Below, piece after piece: positions 25,206 through 32,593 of a stretch of 64,000 nucleotides of DNA. Position 1 is the first letter of the stretch, and each line of letters begins with the position of its first letter. This DNA is from JAOPZW01 sp963851295. Lineage in GTDB: Bacteria; Actinomycetota; Thermoleophilia; Solirubrobacterales; Solirubrobacteraceae. The notes under the pieces were generated by a model. It was not told the DNA's origin and did not search any database. It saw only the letters and a list, made by a program, of their open reading frames with translations. The stretch lies in assembly GCA_963851295.1 (NCBI GenBank), contig CAWKOS010000002.1:1-64000 (forward strand), written 5' to 3'. A program made the translations under genes and the position numbers.

Positions 25206-26945
25206 ATGCGCTTCGGGATCTTCTACGAGCATCAGATCCCCCGCCCGTGGGGCGAGGACTCAGAGCAGCGGTTGATCTCCGACGCGCTCGAGCAGGTCGA
25301 GCTCGCCGACCGCGTGGGCTTCGACTCGGTCTGGGAGGTCGAGCACCACTTCCTCGAGGAGTACTCGCACTCCAGCGCCTCCGGGGTCTTCCTCGGCGCC
25401 GCCTCGCAGCGCACGAAGCGCATCCGCCTCGGCTTCGGGATCCTGCCGCTGCCGGCCGGCTACCAGCACCCCGCGCGCGTGGCCGAGACCGCCGCGATGC
25501 TCGACCTCGTCTCCGGCGGGCGGGTCGAGCTCGGGACGGGGGAGACCTCGAGCGGCGCCGAGCTCGAGGGCTTCGGCGTCGACCGCGAGACCAAGCGCGC
25601 GCAATGGGAGGAGCTGCTCCCGGTCGTCGCGCGGATGATGGTTGAGGAGCCCTTCGCCGGCGCCGACGGCCGTTTCCTGTCGATGCCGCCGCGCAACGTC
25701 GTCCCCAAGCCGGTGCAGAAGCCGCACCCGCCGCTGTGGGTCGCATGCTCGCGGCGCGAGACGATCCGCCTGGCGGCCGAGAAGGGCATCGGCGCCCTCA
25801 GCTTCTCGTTCGTCGAGCCCGAGGAGGCCAAGGCCTGGGTCGACGAGTACCACGCCATCGTGCGCAGCGAGCGTTGCGTGCCGGGCGGCTTCGCGGTCAA
25901 CCCGCAGGTCGCCGTCGTGCTGCCGATGCTGTGCGCGCCCGACGAGGCGCAGGCGATCGAGCGCGGCATCGACGGCGCCCACTTCTTCGGCTACTCGCTC
26001 GCCCACTACTACGTCTTCGGCGACCACCGCCCGGGGCGCACGAACATCTACGAGGAGTTCCTCGCGCGCCGCGACGAGGTCGGCTTCGCGCGCTCGATCA
26101 TCACCGCCGACGCCGCGCCGCTCGGGGTCCGCGTCCTGCAGCAGGGGCTCGGCTCGCTGCGCGGCGCGGTCGGCTCGCCCGAGCAGGTCCGCGACCTCTG
26201 CCGCCGCTACGAGGAGGCCGGCGTCGACCAGCTCATCTTCGTCATGCAGGCGGGGCGCAACCGCCACGAGCACATCTGCGAGTCGATCGAGCTCTTCGCC
26301 TCGCAGGTGCTGCCGGAGTTCGCCGAGCGCGCCGACGCGGCCGACGCCGCGCGCGCCGAGCGCGTCGCGCCGGCCGCCGAGGCGGCGCTCGGGCGCCGCG
26401 AGCCGCCGATGACGTCCGACCCCGGCTACACGATCATGCCGGGCGCCTCGGGGCCGCCCGCGCAGTCGGCGATCGCCCGCGCCACCTCGAACGGTCGCCC
26501 CCGCGCCGCGGCCTTGCAGACGCTGCTCTCCCAGCAGGGCGAGCGCGCCTTCCGGGCCTTCGTGCGCCGCTCCGACGACCGCCGTCTAGAGCGCACCGTG
26601 GGCTCCGATCGCGGGCTGAAGCTGCTCTTCGGCGCCATGGCGCAGGCCTACGAGCCCGAGAAGGCGGGGGGCTTCAGCGGCGAGCTGCAGTACGAGCTGA
26701 CGCGCTCCGACGGCCGGGTCCTGCGCTGGACGGTCGACCTCGACTCCGAGCGCGCCCAGGCCCACGCGCGCGCGGCGAGCGCGCCGAAGCTGACCCTCAA
26801 GCTCGCCGTGGCCGACTTCGTGCGCCTCGCGGGCGGCGACCTCGACCCCGGCAAGGCGCTGCTCACCGGCCGCATGGACCTCGAGGGCGACCTCGCGGTC
26901 GCCGCGCGGCTGGGCGAGATGTTCGGCCAGCCGGCGGCCATCTAG
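25206..26945 (+). CDS. LLM-class flavin-dependent oxidoreductase fused to SCP2 sterol-carrier domain
   Basis: The product is 579 aa. Residues 1-375 are a bacterial-luciferase-like TIM barrel (MRFGIFYEHQIPRPW, GFDSVWEVEHHFLEEYSHSS, RIRLGFGILPLP, GRVELGTGETSS). It uses reduced FMN/F420 to oxidise a hydrophobic substrate. A linker (about 380-450) leads to an SCP2-type lipid-binding domain (about 455-575; GFSGELQYELTRSDGRVLRW, KLTLKLAVADFVRLAGGDLDP, LLTGRMDLEGDL). The fusion suggests the oxygenase acts on a lipid held by SCP2. The next gene starts within the stop codon (TAGTG), so the two are coupled. Confidence 0.88.
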   Translation: MRFGIFYEHQIPRPWGEDSEQRLISDALEQVELADRVGFDSVWEVEHHFLEEYSHSSASGVFLGAASQRTKRIRLGFGILPLPAGYQHPARVAETAAMLDLVSGGRVELGTGETSSGAELEGFGVDRETKRAQWEELLPVVARMMVEEPFAGADGRFLSMPPRNVVPKPVQKPHPPLWVACSRRETIRLAAEKGIGALSFSFVEPEEAKAWVDEYHAIVRSERCVPGGFAVNPQVAVVLPMLCAPDEAQAIERGIDGAHFFGYSLAHYYVFGDHRPGRTNIYEEFLARRDEVGFARSIITADAAPLGVRVLQQGLGSLRGAVGSPEQVRDLCRRYEEAGVDQLIFVMQAGRNRHEHICESIELFASQVLPEFAERADAADAARAERVAPAAEAALGRREPPMTSDPGYTIMPGASGPPAQSAIARATSNGRPRAAALQTLLSQQGERAFRAFVRRSDDRRLERTVGSDRGLKLLFGAMAQAYEPEKAGGFSGELQYELTRSDGRVLRWTVDLDSERAQAHARAASAPKLTLKLAVADFVRLAGGDLDPGKALLTGRMDLEGDLAVAARLGEMFGQPAAI

Positions 26946-28126
26946 TGGTCGTCCCGCGCTACGACGGCGGCGGCTTCGCGGCGCTGCCGGCGACGGTGCA
27001 GCGGCTGCTCGGCGTCGTCTCCGACGGGGGCATCGCGCTCGACGGGCTCCCGGCGCGCGCCGACCGCGTCGTGCTCGTGCTCCTCGACGCGTTCGGCTGG
27101 CGCTTCTTCACGCGCCACGGCGACCACCCGCTGCTGCAGCGCGCCGACGTCGTCGTCCCGCTCACCACGCAGTTCCCGGCGACGACCACGGCGCACATCA
27201 CCACCCTGCACACCGGCCTGCACGTCGGCGCGCACGGCCTCTACGAGTGGAACGTCTACGAGCCGTCGCTCGACGCCCTCGTCACCCCGCTGCTCTTCTG
27301 CTTCGCGGGCGACTCGGCGCGCGACACGCTCCTGCGCGCCGGCGCCGACCCCGACGTCGTGCTCGCCCAGGACTCGACGCTCTACGAGCGCCTCTCGGCG
27401 GCGGGCGTGCGCTGCCACGTGTTCGGCCCCGGCGGCTTCACGCCCTCGACCTACGACCGCGCGATGGCCCGCGGCGCGGCGATCCACCCGATGGCCGACC
27501 TGCCCTCGGGGCTGGCCGAGCTCGCGACGGCCCTGGCCGCCGACGAGCGCGCCTACGGCTACGTGTACTGGGACGAGGTCGACTCGACCGGCCACCAGCA
27601 CGGCCCGTCGTCGCCCGAGTTCGCGGCCGCTGCGCAGCGCTCGCTCGACGCGCTCGACGCCGGCCTGCGCGCGCTGCCCGAGGGGACCGTCGTCCTGCTC
27701 ACCGCCGACCACGGCCAGGTCGACGTCGATCCCGAGACGACGCTCTACGTCAACGAGGCGTGGCCGGAGGTCGTCGACCTGCTCGCGCGCGGCTCCGGCG
27801 GCCACCTGCTCGCGCCGGCGGGCTCGGCGCGCGACCTCTTCCTGCACGCGAAGCCGGGCGCCGTGGACGCGCTCCTCGGCGGCCTCGAGCGGCTGGTCGG
27901 CGAGCGCGGGACGGTCCACCGCGTCGAGGAGCTGGTCGCCGCGGGCTGGCTGGGCGAGCCCGGCCCGCGCCTGCGCGCGCGGCTGCCCGACGTCTGCGTG
28001 CTGCCCGCTGCGGGGGAGACCATCTGGTGGCGCGTGCGCCATCGCTTCGACATGCGCTTCCGCGGCCACCACGGCGGCCTGACCGAGGACGAGGCGCGCA
28101 CGCAGGTCGCGGCGCTCGTGGCCTAG
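26945..28126 (+). CDS. Alkaline-phosphatase-superfamily phosphodiesterase/pyrophosphatase
   Basis: The product is 393 aa with a GTG start overlapping the LLM-SCP2 stop. Metal and nucleophile motifs of type I nucleotide pyrophosphatase/phosphodiesterases are visible: VVLVLLDAFGW, TTQFPATTTAHITTLHTG (Thr nucleophile), YVYWDEVDSTGHQHGP and VVLLTADHGQVDV, and the late GHHGG histidine. No signal peptide, so cytoplasmic. It may hydrolyse a phosphate ester linked to the neighbouring lipid oxidation, but this is inference. It converges on the MarR gene with a 4-nt overlap of stops. Confidence 0.87.
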   Translation: MVVPRYDGGGFAALPATVQRLLGVVSDGGIALDGLPARADRVVLVLLDAFGWRFFTRHGDHPLLQRADVVVPLTTQFPATTTAHITTLHTGLHVGAHGLYEWNVYEPSLDALVTPLLFCFAGDSARDTLLRAGADPDVVLAQDSTLYERLSAAGVRCHVFGPGGFTPSTYDRAMARGAAIHPMADLPSGLAELATALAADERAYGYVYWDEVDSTGHQHGPSSPEFAAAAQRSLDALDAGLRALPEGTVVLLTADHGQVDVDPETTLYVNEAWPEVVDLLARGSGGHLLAPAGSARDLFLHAKPGAVDALLGGLERLVGERGTVHRVEELVAAGWLGEPGPRLRARLPDVCVLPAAGETIWWRVRHRFDMRFRGHHGGLTEDEARTQVAALVA

Positions 28127-28623
28127 GTGCGGACGGCGGCGCGCTCGCGCTCCTCGTCCGCGATCGCCTGCGCGAGGACGGGGCGCAGCAGGCCATCGTG
28201 GCCGGCGCGCTTCCACCGCTCCTGCCACTTGGCCTCAATCTCGCCGATGTGGTGCAGCCCGCGCACCACGAGGTGGCGGCCCGACGCTGTCAGGCAGATC
28301 AGGCGCGCGCGGCCGTCGGTCGGGTCGGGCCGGCGCTCGACCCAGCCGCCGCGCTCGAGCGTCGCGACGAGCTCGCCCATCGACTGGTGGGTCATGTCCG
28401 CGCGCGCCGCGAGCTCGGTCAGCCGCGTGCCGCCGGGATCGATGTTCTCGTAGAGGGCGTGGTGAGAGGGGTGGACGCCGTCGTGCCCGTCGGCCTCGAG
28501 GCGCTCGATGAGCTCGCGCACCATCAGCCGCGCGGTCTGCCGGAAGCCCATCATGATCGTGAACGGGCGGTCGCCGTCCTGGCCGAAGCGCCGGCCGCCG
28601 TCGCTCGTGCTCGCTTCGCTCAT
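28123..28623 (-). CDS. MarR family transcriptional regulator
   Basis: The product is 166 aa. The winged HTH is at about 60-125 (TRLTELAARADMTHQSMGEL, VATLERGGWVERRPDPTDGRARLI), with dimerising helices at both ends. Start at 28623 (MSEAST) has GGAGAGG just upstream; the longer frame crosses the operator. It is divergent from an AMP-dependent ligase gene, and two palindromic sites lie between. MarR proteins at such positions usually repress the ligase and release DNA on binding an aromatic acid or its CoA thioester. Confidence 0.88.
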   Translation of the reverse strand: MSEASTSDGGRRFGQDGDRPFTIMMGFRQTARLMVRELIERLEADGHDGVHPSHHALYENIDPGGTRLTELAARADMTHQSMGELVATLERGGWVERRPDPTDGRARLICLTASGRHLVVRGLHHIGEIEAKWQERWKRAGHDGLLRPVLAQAIADEERERAAVRT

Positions 28624-28634
28624 CCTGCCTCTCC

Positions 28635-28685
28635 TTGACAACGCGCAGGGTCCCTGCGTATTATGCGCAGGCACCCTGCATAATA
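28635..28685. promoter_or_regulatory. Divergent promoter with two MarR-type operators
   Basis: Plus strand: -35 TTGACA (28635-28640), 18-nt spacer, -10 TATTAT (28659-28664). A perfect palindrome GCAGGGTCCCTGC (28645-28657) lies inside the spacer. A second copy with one mismatch, GCAGGCACCCTGC, is at 28667-28679; centres are 22 bp apart, two helical turns. A minus-strand TATTAT (28685-28680) could serve the MarR gene. The layout fits repression of the ligase gene and autoregulation. Confidence 0.8.
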
Positions 28686-28700
28686 GCGAGGCTTCCGGCG

Positions 28701-30245
28701 ATGTCCCACTCGACCCTCTGGCACAACCGCGACCTGCAGCTCGACGCCACGCCGGCGCTGCTCCACGACGCGGCGCTCGGCGAGGCCGACAGGTGGGCCG
28801 AGCGCCTCGCCGTGCGCGACGTCGCGACCGGCCGCGAGATCGCCTACGGCGAGCTCGCCGCGGCTGCGGTGCGGGCCGCCGCCGGCCTGCGCGCGGCGGG
28901 CGTGGGGCCGCGCGACGTCGTGGCCCTGGTGGCCGGCAACGGCCCGGGCTTCGCGGTCGCGATGCACGCCGCGCTCGCGGCGGGCCTGACGCTGGCGCCC
29001 GCGAGCCCGCTGCTCACGGCGCGCGAGCTGGGCGCCTTCCTGCGCCAGACCGGCGCGCGCCTCGTGGTCGCCGACGTGGGGTCCCTCGCGCGTGCGCGGG
29101 CCGCCGCGCGCGCCGCCGGGATCGAGACCGTGCTGGCGCTCGAGGCGCTGCCCGCGGGCGAGCCGCTCGCGCCGGGAGCGCGCGACCCGCGGGAGGTCGC
29201 GTTGCTCATGAGCTCGAGCGGGACGACCGGCCTGCCCAAGAGCGCCGCCCACACGCACGCCGGGGCGGTGGCGATGCTGCGGGCGTTCGCGGCCTTCCCG
29301 CTGACGCGCCTGCGCGCAGGCGACGTGATGGCCGGGATCGTGCCCTTCGCGCACATCTTCGGCTCGGTGATGCTCAACTCGACGCTGCGCGCCGGGGCCC
29401 GGATCGTCACGCTGCCGCGCTTCGAGCTCGAGCCCTTCCTGGCGATGATCCAGGAGCAGCGCGTGACGGTCGTCCCGGCGGTCCCGCCGGTGGCGCGGGC
29501 GCTCGCGCTGCATCCGCTCGTCGACGAGTACGACCTCTCGTCGCTTCGGCTCGTGCTCATCGGCGCCGCGTCGTGCCCCGCCGAGGTCGAGGAGGCGTGC
29601 GCCGAGCGCCTGGGCTGCGTCGTCTCGCAGTCCTTCGGGATGAGCGAGCTCGGCCCGGTCGCGCTGCCGAGCGAGCCGCTGCGCCCGGGGGCGCTCGGGC
29701 GCCTCGTGCCCGGCATGGAGGCGGTCGTCGTCGATCGCGACGACGGCGCGCGCCTGGGGGCCGGGGAGACGGGCGAGCTGTGGCTGCGCGGCCCGCAGCT
29801 GATGGACGGCTACCTCGGCGACCCGACCGCCACCGCCGCGACGATCGACGCCCAGGGCTGGCTGCACACCGGCGACCTCGCGCAGTTCGACGACGACGGC
29901 TACCTCTACGTCGTCGACCGCCTCAAGGAGCTCATCAAGTGCCGCGGCTACCAGGTCGCGCCCGCGCAGCTCGAGGCCGAGCTCGTCCAGCATCCGGCGG
30001 TGGCCGACGCGGCCGTCGTCCCGCGCCCCGACGAGGAGGCCGGCGAGGTGCCCGTCGCCTACGTCGCCCTGCGCGCCGCGGCGCCGCCCGCCGAGATCGC
30101 GGCCTGGCTGGCCGAGCGCGTGGCGCCGTACAAGCGCCTTGCCGACGTCATCGTCGTCGACGAGGTGCCGCGCAACCCGACCGGCAAGCTCCTGCGGCGG
30201 GTGCTCATCGAGCGCGAGCGCGAGCGGGCCACGGCGTGCGCCTGA
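28701..30245 (+). CDS. AMP-dependent acyl/aryl-CoA ligase
   Basis: The product is 514 aa. ANL-superfamily motifs: A3 LLMSSSGTTGLPKSA, A5 SQSFGMSELGP, A7 GWLHTGDLAQFDDDGYLYVVDR and A10 PRNPTGKLLRR with the catalytic Lys. It activates a carboxylic acid to an acyl-adenylate and then a CoA thioester, resembling 4-coumarate/fatty-acid ligases. The His after the A4 region is in VPFAHIFG. It is divergent from MarR and behind a strong operator-controlled promoter, so induction by its substrate is expected. The precise acid is not deducible. Confidence 0.9.
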   Translation: MSHSTLWHNRDLQLDATPALLHDAALGEADRWAERLAVRDVATGREIAYGELAAAAVRAAAGLRAAGVGPRDVVALVAGNGPGFAVAMHAALAAGLTLAPASPLLTARELGAFLRQTGARLVVADVGSLARARAAARAAGIETVLALEALPAGEPLAPGARDPREVALLMSSSGTTGLPKSAAHTHAGAVAMLRAFAAFPLTRLRAGDVMAGIVPFAHIFGSVMLNSTLRAGARIVTLPRFELEPFLAMIQEQRVTVVPAVPPVARALALHPLVDEYDLSSLRLVLIGAASCPAEVEEACAERLGCVVSQSFGMSELGPVALPSEPLRPGALGRLVPGMEAVVVDRDDGARLGAGETGELWLRGPQLMDGYLGDPTATAATIDAQGWLHTGDLAQFDDDGYLYVVDRLKELIKCRGYQVAPAQLEAELVQHPAVADAAVVPRPDEEAGEVPVAYVALRAAAPPAEIAAWLAERVAPYKRLADVIVVDEVPRNPTGKLLRRVLIERERERATACA

Positions 30246-30269
30246 CCCGCCCGCGCGAACGCGTTGGGA

Positions 30270-30851
30270 CTACCCCCCGTTGAACGGCCTGGCGAGCGGG
30301 TTGTAGCTGGCGAACAGCCCGTTCGGGTTCGGGTACCACAGCCACACGTGCATCGTCACGAGGTCCGGGTGCCAGAAGGTGAACTTGGCGCCCGTCTTGG
30401 GGCTCGTGTGCGGGCAGCGGTCCTCCTTCGGCGTGGCGGCGAAGGTCCCGTCGGCGTAGTGGCAGGCGGCCGGGAACGACCCGTAGCGCGCGCCCAGGAG
30501 CGGCGGCTGGGCGGGCTTCTTCGGGAACACCCACTCGAGCGCGGCGAGCTGCCACGAGCCGCCCTTGCGCTCGTAGACGAGGATCGGCGGGCGGCGGACG
30601 TCGAAGTCCTTGACCGCGGGGTTCATGAAGTGCCAGCCCATGTCGGGGATCATCCGCGTGATGATCCGGTAGCCGTCGGCCTTGGCCTTGGCGAGATTGG
30701 TCGAGTACTTGGCGGTGGCCTTCCGTGCGGATGCGAGCTGCTCGGCCACGCCGGGCGAGCGCTCGCCGGCGGGCTTGGCGGTGGCCACGACGCCGGCCGC
30801 CAGCGCAAGCGCCAGAGCGGCCAGCAGCGCGAGAATCGCGCGCTTGGACAT
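30270..30851 (-). CDS. Secreted hypothetical protein
   Basis: The product is 193 aa. The N-terminus (MSKRAILALLAALALALAAGVVATAKPA) is a Sec signal peptide. The mature part is Trp/Pro/Tyr-rich with ITRMIPDMGWHFMNPAVKDF, a central WQLAALEWVFPKK and PDLVTMHVWLWYPNPNGLFASYNP, and two Cys that may form a disulfide (PAACHYADG, DRCPHT). The His/Met/Trp pattern resembles a family of small secreted proteins I cannot name. Start at 30851 follows AGGGGGAC. It stands alone and converges on the ligase gene. Confidence 0.75.
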   Translation of the reverse strand: MSKRAILALLAALALALAAGVVATAKPAGERSPGVAEQLASARKATAKYSTNLAKAKADGYRIITRMIPDMGWHFMNPAVKDFDVRRPPILVYERKGGSWQLAALEWVFPKKPAQPPLLGARYGSFPAACHYADGTFAATPKEDRCPHTSPKTGAKFTFWHPDLVTMHVWLWYPNPNGLFASYNPLARPFNGG

Positions 30852-30981
30852 GTCTGCAGTCCCCCTTGTTGTCGGTTGCGCCGACGGTACGGGCGCCCCT
30901 CCGACGCGCCATCGGGCAGGCGACCCATCTTGGGCAGGAGGGGTCCCTAGCTTTCGCAGTTGATCGCGCGGGCAAGTGATG

Positions 30982-30995
30982 CGAACATGTGTTCG
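30982..30995. promoter_or_regulatory. LexA (SOS) box at the imuB start
   Basis: CGAACATGTGTTCG, identical to the box at dnaE2. Its last G is the first base of the GTG start chosen for imuB. No ribosome binding site fits between, so the mRNA is probably leaderless and LexA would block transcription at its start point. Confidence 0.9.
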
Positions 30996-32191
30996 TGTCC
31001 CTCGTCTGCGTCCTGCTCCCCCGCTTCGAGCTCGCCGTCGCCGCCGGCGAGCGCGCGGCGCTCCTGCGCGAGCCGGCCGCGCTCGCTCCCGAGGCGGGCC
31101 GCGAGCAGTTCGTGGGGGAGGTCTCGGCGGCGGCCGAGGCCTATGGGATCCATCCCGGGATGCGCATGGGGGAGGCGCTGGCGCGCTGCCCCCGGCTGGC
31201 GCTCGTCCCGCCCGATCCCGTCGGGGTGGCCGACGCCTGGGAGCGGGTGCTCGTGCGCCTCGAGGCGACGGGCGCGCTGGTCGAGCCCGGCCGCCCCGGC
31301 CTTGCCTGCTTCGACGCGCGCGGGCTGCGGCGCCTGCACGGCGGCACGCTCGACGGGGTGCTGGCCGCCACGCGCGAGACGCTGCGCCGGGCGGGCGTGC
31401 ATGCGGCGCGCCTGGGTGCCGGCCCGTCGCGCTTCTGCGCGACCGTGGCCGCCGCGGCACGGGCCCGCGCGCGGCGCCCGGGCTTCGTCTCCGGCGCCGC
31501 CGACCTGGCGGCCGAGCGCGTCGCGCTGCTGCGCCACCGGCCAGAGCTCGCGGGGCTGCCCGAGGAGCTCGAGCGGCTGGGCATCGCCACGCTCGGCGCC
31601 CTCGCCGAGCTGCCGCGCGCCGCGGTGGCCGACCGCTTCGGCCGCCCCGGCCTGCTCGCCCACGACCTGGCGTGCGGGCGCGACGACGTGCTGCGCCCGC
31701 GCCGTCCGGGCGAGGTCCTCGAGGAGGTCCTCGAGCTCGAGGAGTCCTCCTCGGGCGCCCAGCTCGAGCGCGCCCTGGAGCTGCTCGTCGACCGCCTGCT
31801 CGCCCGGCGCGAGCGCGACGGGCGCACGCTGCGCGTCGTCGTGCTCGGCGCGGCGCTGGTCGAGGGCGGGACCTGGCGCGAGCGCGTCGTCTTCCGCGAG
31901 CCGCTGTCCGATGCGGGGCGCATGCGCCTCGTCCTCGCCCAGCGGCTCGCGCTCCTGCCCGCGCCGGCCGAGAGCCTGCGCCTGTCGGTCGAGCGTTTCG
32001 GGCCGCCGCACCCGGTCGGCGCGGCGCTCTTCGACGACGCGAGCGCCCGGCGCGAGGCGCGCCTGCGCGAGGCGATCCGCCAGGTCCGGGCCGCCGCCGG
32101 GCCCGAGGCGGCGTTGCGGATCCTCGCCGTCGACCCCGACTCGCGCGTCCCCGAGCGCCGCGCGGTCCTGACCCCCTTCGAGGTCTCTTGA
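30995..32191 (+). CDS. imuB: ImuB-like inactive Y-family polymerase (mutasome subunit)
   Basis: The product is 398 aa. It has the Y-family layout (palm/fingers, thumb HhH at about 185-215 with LERLGIATLGALAELPRAAV, little finger) but the catalytic carboxylates are missing: the N-terminus reads VCVLLPRFELAV and the second site LACFDARGLRRLHGG, as in ImuB. ImuB is the scaffold linking DnaE2 to the sliding clamp in error-prone repair. No obvious C-terminal clamp motif is seen. GTG at 30995 is chosen by analogy with dnaE2, where the start also follows the LexA box; GTG at 30989 is an alternative. It overlaps the DUF6504 gene. No imuA homologue is in the window. Confidence 0.88.
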   Translation: MSLVCVLLPRFELAVAAGERAALLREPAALAPEAGREQFVGEVSAAAEAYGIHPGMRMGEALARCPRLALVPPDPVGVADAWERVLVRLEATGALVEPGRPGLACFDARGLRRLHGGTLDGVLAATRETLRRAGVHAARLGAGPSRFCATVAAAARARARRPGFVSGAADLAAERVALLRHRPELAGLPEELERLGIATLGALAELPRAAVADRFGRPGLLAHDLACGRDDVLRPRRPGEVLEEVLELEESSSGAQLERALELLVDRLLARRERDGRTLRVVVLGAALVEGGTWRERVVFREPLSDAGRMRLVLAQRLALLPAPAESLRLSVERFGPPHPVGAALFDDASARREARLREAIRQVRAAAGPEAALRILAVDPDSRVPERRAVLTPFEVS

Positions 32192-32433
32192 GCCCCGGCA
32201 GCCGCCGGCTCGAGATCCCCCGGCCCGCCGTCGTCGAGGCCGGCCCGGGCGGCCGCCCGCTCGCGGTCGACCGCCACGAGGTCGTCGCCGTGCGCGAGTC
32301 GTGGCTCATCGAGGACCGCTGGTGGACCGATCGGCCGCTGCGCCGTCGCTACTGGGAGGTCGTCACCGTCGACGGTCGCGACCTCGTCGTCTTCCGAGAG
32401 CTGACGGGTGGGGGGTGGTACCGGCACCGGTGA
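32188..32433 (+). CDS. DUF6504-like small protein of the imuB-dnaE2 cassette
   Basis: The product is 81 aa, TTG start overlapping the imuB stop (TTGA). LEIPRPAVVEAGPGGRPLAV, WLIEDRWWTDRPLRRRYWEVV and the end FRELTGGGWYRHR match the small Trp/Arg-rich proteins found between imuB and dnaE2 in actinobacteria. Function is unknown; position and coupling indicate it is produced with ImuB during SOS. It is one of the too-short-to-notice genes here, nested at the end of a larger shadow frame. Confidence 0.75.
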   Translation: MSPGSRRLEIPRPAVVEAGPGGRPLAVDRHEVVAVRESWLIEDRWWTDRPLRRRYWEVVTVDGRDLVVFRELTGGGWYRHR

Positions 32434-32445
32434 GGCGCGCCCGCG

Positions 32446-32558
32446 CTCCGCGCCGCCCGCGGCTCCGCGCCGCCCGCGGCTCCGCCGCCCCCGCGGCTCC
32501 GCGCCGCCCGCGGCTCCGCGCCGCCCGCGGCTCCGCGCCGCCCGCGGCTCCGCCGCCG
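32446..32558. repeat. 17-bp GC-rich tandem repeat, six copies
   Basis: The core GCGGCTCC recurs at 32459, 32476, 32493, 32510, 32527 and 32544, exactly 17 bp apart. The unit is GCGCCGCCCGCGGCTCC with small variations in the third and last copies. Because 17 is not a multiple of 3, it cycles through all frames and is non-coding. It lies between the DUF6504 gene and the prepilin-like gene. Each unit contains CCGCGG and can form hairpins, so it may end SOS transcription. Confidence 0.85.
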
Positions 32559-32593
32559 CAGCTCCTGCGCGCTTGTGTCACAGACGTGGGGTT

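Noticed and set aside
32408..32593. Coding extension of the prepilin-like protein through the 17-bp repeat
   Set aside because: The repeat changes frame each copy and gives Arg/Pro/Ala low-complexity sequence in all frames.
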